A DNA stretch of 57,787 nt. Source: Bacteroidota bacterium. GTDB lineage: Bacteria > Bacteroidota > Rhodothermia > Balneolales > Balneolaceae. The translations under genes were made by a program, and so were the position numbers. The stretch covers positions 1-57,787 of the forward strand of contig JAQCBZ010000007.1 in assembly GCA_027621355.1 (NCBI GenBank), read 5' to 3'. Below the pieces are notes generated by a model. That model was not told the DNA's origin and searched no databases. It saw nothing but the letters and a program-made list of their open reading frames with translations. Below, piece after piece: positions 55,827 through 57,787 of the stretch (position 1 is its first letter; each line of letters begins with the position of its first letter).

Positions 55827-57787
55827 ATGAGCACTGACATTAGTAACGACTTGCAACACACCACAGAATCAGACGAAAACCTGGCGCCCAATACCTATTG
55901 GAAGAGCCTGGGAGAGCTTGCCCGCAACAAGGAGTATGAAGATTATGAGCACCGTGAGTTTGGCAAGGAGGCCTCAGAGCTAGGTGATCCTGTCTCACGC
56001 AAGAGCTTCCTCCGAATCATGGGTGCATCGATTGCGATGGCTGGGTTTGCCGCGTGCCGTCGCCCTGTGCAAAAAATTCTCCCCTACTCTCGTCAGCCTG
56101 AAGATGTAACGATTGGGATTCCGATGCATTATGCCTCGGTCTTTAGTCATCAAGATGCCGCGACAGGGATTCTCATCGAAAACAACGAGGGTCGTCCTTC
56201 CAAAATTGAGGGGAATCCAGATCACCCTGCCAGCCGTGGCAAGACCACGTTGTATGAGCAGGCGATGATTCTGTCGATGTATGACCCAGATCGCTCTCGT
56301 GGGATTCGTTTTAATGGAGAGCCAAGCACGCAAGACGATTTTGTAGCGGCGGCAGCCTCACACTTTGCCGACCGTTCGCGCCGAGTGTTGTTCGTAACTG
56401 AGTTGAGCTCATCTCCAACATTACTCCGACTCAAAGAGCAGGCCTTGGGCCAATTCCCGAACGCACGTTGGGTCAATTATGAGCCTTTTGGCGAAGCGAA
56501 CGCGTTTGAGGGAGCTGAGCTTGCCTTTGGGCAGCGACTTCGTACCGTCAATCATTTTGACCGCGCTGACGTCATTGTCGCCCTAGACGACGACTTCATG
56601 AGTCCGCAATCCCACAAAAATGCGCTTCAAAACGCCCGCATGGTGACAGATCGTCGCAAAGTGATGACGACCGACGACACCATGAACCGCCTTTATGTCG
56701 TGGAAGGGACATTCACATCGACGGGCTCATACGCCGATTCACGCAAAAAACTCAAAGCGTCGCACGTTGCTCCGTTTACCTATGCACTTGCTGCAAGACT
56801 CTTTAATGCGACCAATGCCTCCGAGCTCCGCCCATTTGCTGGGGTGAATAATGAGTTCCTCCTCGACGAAACGCTCGAAGCGATGGTGGAAGATCTTGTC
56901 GCAGCACAGGGATCATCTTTGGTCACAGCTGGATACGGCCAACCCACAGAGGTTCATGCTGCCGTGGCTGCGATCAATGCGGCTCTGGGTAATGTTGGGA
57001 CGTCTGATGCAGCGCCTGTCACCTACCATGTGGTGGATCATGTGGATGGAAGCGAGTCGTTAGCATCCTTTGCAGACGCCATCGCCGCGGTGAATCGTGG
57101 AGAATTCGACACGATGGTGTTGGTGGGAACCAATCCTGTATTTAATGCGCCATCAGATATTGATGTTTCGGGCGCGCTGGACAAAACCACGGTCTTTCAT
57201 TTGGCCGACATGGTTGATGAGACCTCAAAACAGGCCACATGGCATGTGAATCGTGCCCATTCACTCGAGCAATGGAATGATGCCCGTTCATTCACGGGGG
57301 CTCATAGCGTCGTTCAACCTCAAATCCTTCCGTTGTTTGATGGATGGAGTGAAGTGGAGTTCTTGAATACGATTCTAACGGGTGAATACACGCAAGGATA
57401 CGAATTGGTACGCGACACATGGCGTTCAGGGCTCGGCGTTCGTACAGACCGCGAATGGAATGCGATTCTTCATGATGGATTGCGCAAAGAGACACCCGGT
57501 GCGTTTCGGGCGGTGAATCCACGATTGACGAGCGGTTTTGGTCGAGGGATCGAGCAGGCTATTGCGGCCGGTGTGGCAGGAAGTGCGGCTGTTGGTACAG
57601 CATCCGCCAGCACAGGCTCCGCCTCCGACATGGAGCTCATCATCCGCCCCGATGCCAAACTTTTTGACGGACGCTACGCCAACAACGGCTGGCTCATGGA
57701 GCTTCCAGATCCAATGTCTAAGATTACATGGGATAATGTGGCCCTCATGTCGATGAAGACTGCTGAGAAACTTGGCATTCCGACCGA
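55827..57787 (+). CDS. actB: Alternative complex III iron-sulfur/molybdopterin-like subunit ActB, 3'-truncated by the window edge
   Basis: An open frame of 653 complete codons runs from the ATG at 55827 off the right edge; the C-terminal part with the Fe-S clusters lies beyond. A variant Tat signal (SRKSFLRIMGASIAMAGFAAC) is preceded by a ~60-residue cytoplasmic leader (NTYWKSLGEL...), as in ActB proteins annotated as Tat-variant-translocated molybdopterin oxidoreductases. Downstream are IENNEGRPSKIEGNPDHPASRG, VGTNPVFNAP and other remnants of a molybdopterin-oxidoreductase fold that is thought not to bind the cofactor. A Gly/Ala/Ser low-complexity patch lies near residue 575-595. Confidence 0.93.
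   Translation, partial: MSTDISNDLQHTTESDENLAPNTYWKSLGELARNKEYEDYEHREFGKEASELGDPVSRKSFLRIMGASIAMAGFAACRRPVQKILPYSRQPEDVTIGIPMHYASVFSHQDAATGILIENNEGRPSKIEGNPDHPASRGKTTLYEQAMILSMYDPDRSRGIRFNGEPSTQDDFVAAAASHFADRSRRVLFVTELSSSPTLLRLKEQALGQFPNARWVNYEPFGEANAFEGAELAFGQRLRTVNHFDRADVIVALDDDFMSPQSHKNALQNARMVTDRRKVMTTDDTMNRLYVVEGTFTSTGSYADSRKKLKASHVAPFTYALAARLFNATNASELRPFAGVNNEFLLDETLEAMVEDLVAAQGSSLVTAGYGQPTEVHAAVAAINAALGNVGTSDAAPVTYHVVDHVDGSESLASFADAIAAVNRGEFDTMVLVGTNPVFNAPSDIDVSGALDKTTVFHLADMVDETSKQATWHVNRAHSLEQWNDARSFTGAHSVVQPQILPLFDGWSEVEFLNTILTGEYTQGYELVRDTWRSGLGVRTDREWNAILHDGLRKETPGAFRAVNPRLTSGFGRGIEQAIAAGVAGSAAVGTASASTGSASDMELIIRPDAKLFDGRYANNGWLMELPDPMSKITWDNVALMSMKTAEKLGIPT

Overview
The window is a gene-dense chromosomal segment (about 50% GC by eye) from a bacterium of the Bacteroidota/Rhodothermota/Balneolota assemblage, more likely a Rhodothermia- or Balneolia-like lineage than a gut Bacteroides. 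Four things point there. An alternative complex III operon (actA, actB) closes the window. Succinate dehydrogenase has a single cytochrome b subunit. The omega subunit and CoaBC have the lineage-typical form. Two promoter candidates have the TTG-N19/20-(T)AnnTTTG layout known from Bacteroidota. Nearly everything is core metabolism. The only clearly accessory block is a small AT-rich toxin-antitoxin pair at 39.8-40.5 kb. No prophage, insertion sequence, rRNA or CRISPR array was seen, and no gene-free stretch exceeds 300 bases.

Layout: 1-2.6 kb (+) partial pckA, deoC, SPOR protein; 2.6-4.1 kb (-) nusB-ychF; 4.2-11.8 kb (+) tRNA-Val, then the translation/division operon thrS-infC-rpmI-rplT-pheS-pheT-coiled coil-zapA; 11.8-21.1 kb (-) BFN/UVR protein, bshC::5-FCL fusion, tmk, then SRPBCC, aroE::pgeF fusion, deacetylase, dxr, rseP; 21.1-23.6 kb (+) uracil-DNA glycosylase and dnaB; 23.6-27.6 kb alternating single genes (QTMAN-like glycosyltransferase, amidase, coaX, lipoprotein); 27.5-33.0 kb (-) sdhCAB-recQ; 33.1-39.7 kb (+) pduO-glmM-yicC-gmk-rpoZ-coaBC-unknown-lipase; 39.8-40.5 kb (+) RHH/PIN toxin-antitoxin; 40.5-46.7 kb (-) comF, phosphatase-menG-fabZ-panB-surE, Gfo/Idh oxidoreductase; 46.8-53.5 kb (+) rodZ-ligA-pgpH-xerD; 53.5-54.9 kb (-) beta-lactamase-fold hydrolase and DUF420; 55.2 kb to the end (+) actA-actB.

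The genes describe a menaquinone-based respiratory organism (menG, sdhCAB, actAB, DUF420) making coenzyme A (panB, coaX, coaBC), MEP-pathway isoprenoids (dxr), bacillithiol (bshC) and peptidoglycan precursors (glmM). Operons are tight, with many ATGA or TAATG junctions.

The most notable observations are: (1) two uncommon fusions, BshC with 5-formyltetrahydrofolate cyclo-ligase and shikimate dehydrogenase with a PgeF/laccase-domain protein; (2) a recurring pattern of short in-frame tandem duplications, usually 18 bp (six codons), inside loops of housekeeping enzymes (glmM, coaBC twice, ligA, pgpH, recQ, with 12-bp versions in pheT and the amidase); (3) an infC that can only start at a non-AUG codon, most likely AUU; (4) a family-4-like uracil-DNA glycosylase without recognisable Fe-S cysteines; (5) a bacterial relative of the tRNA-queuosine mannosyltransferase.
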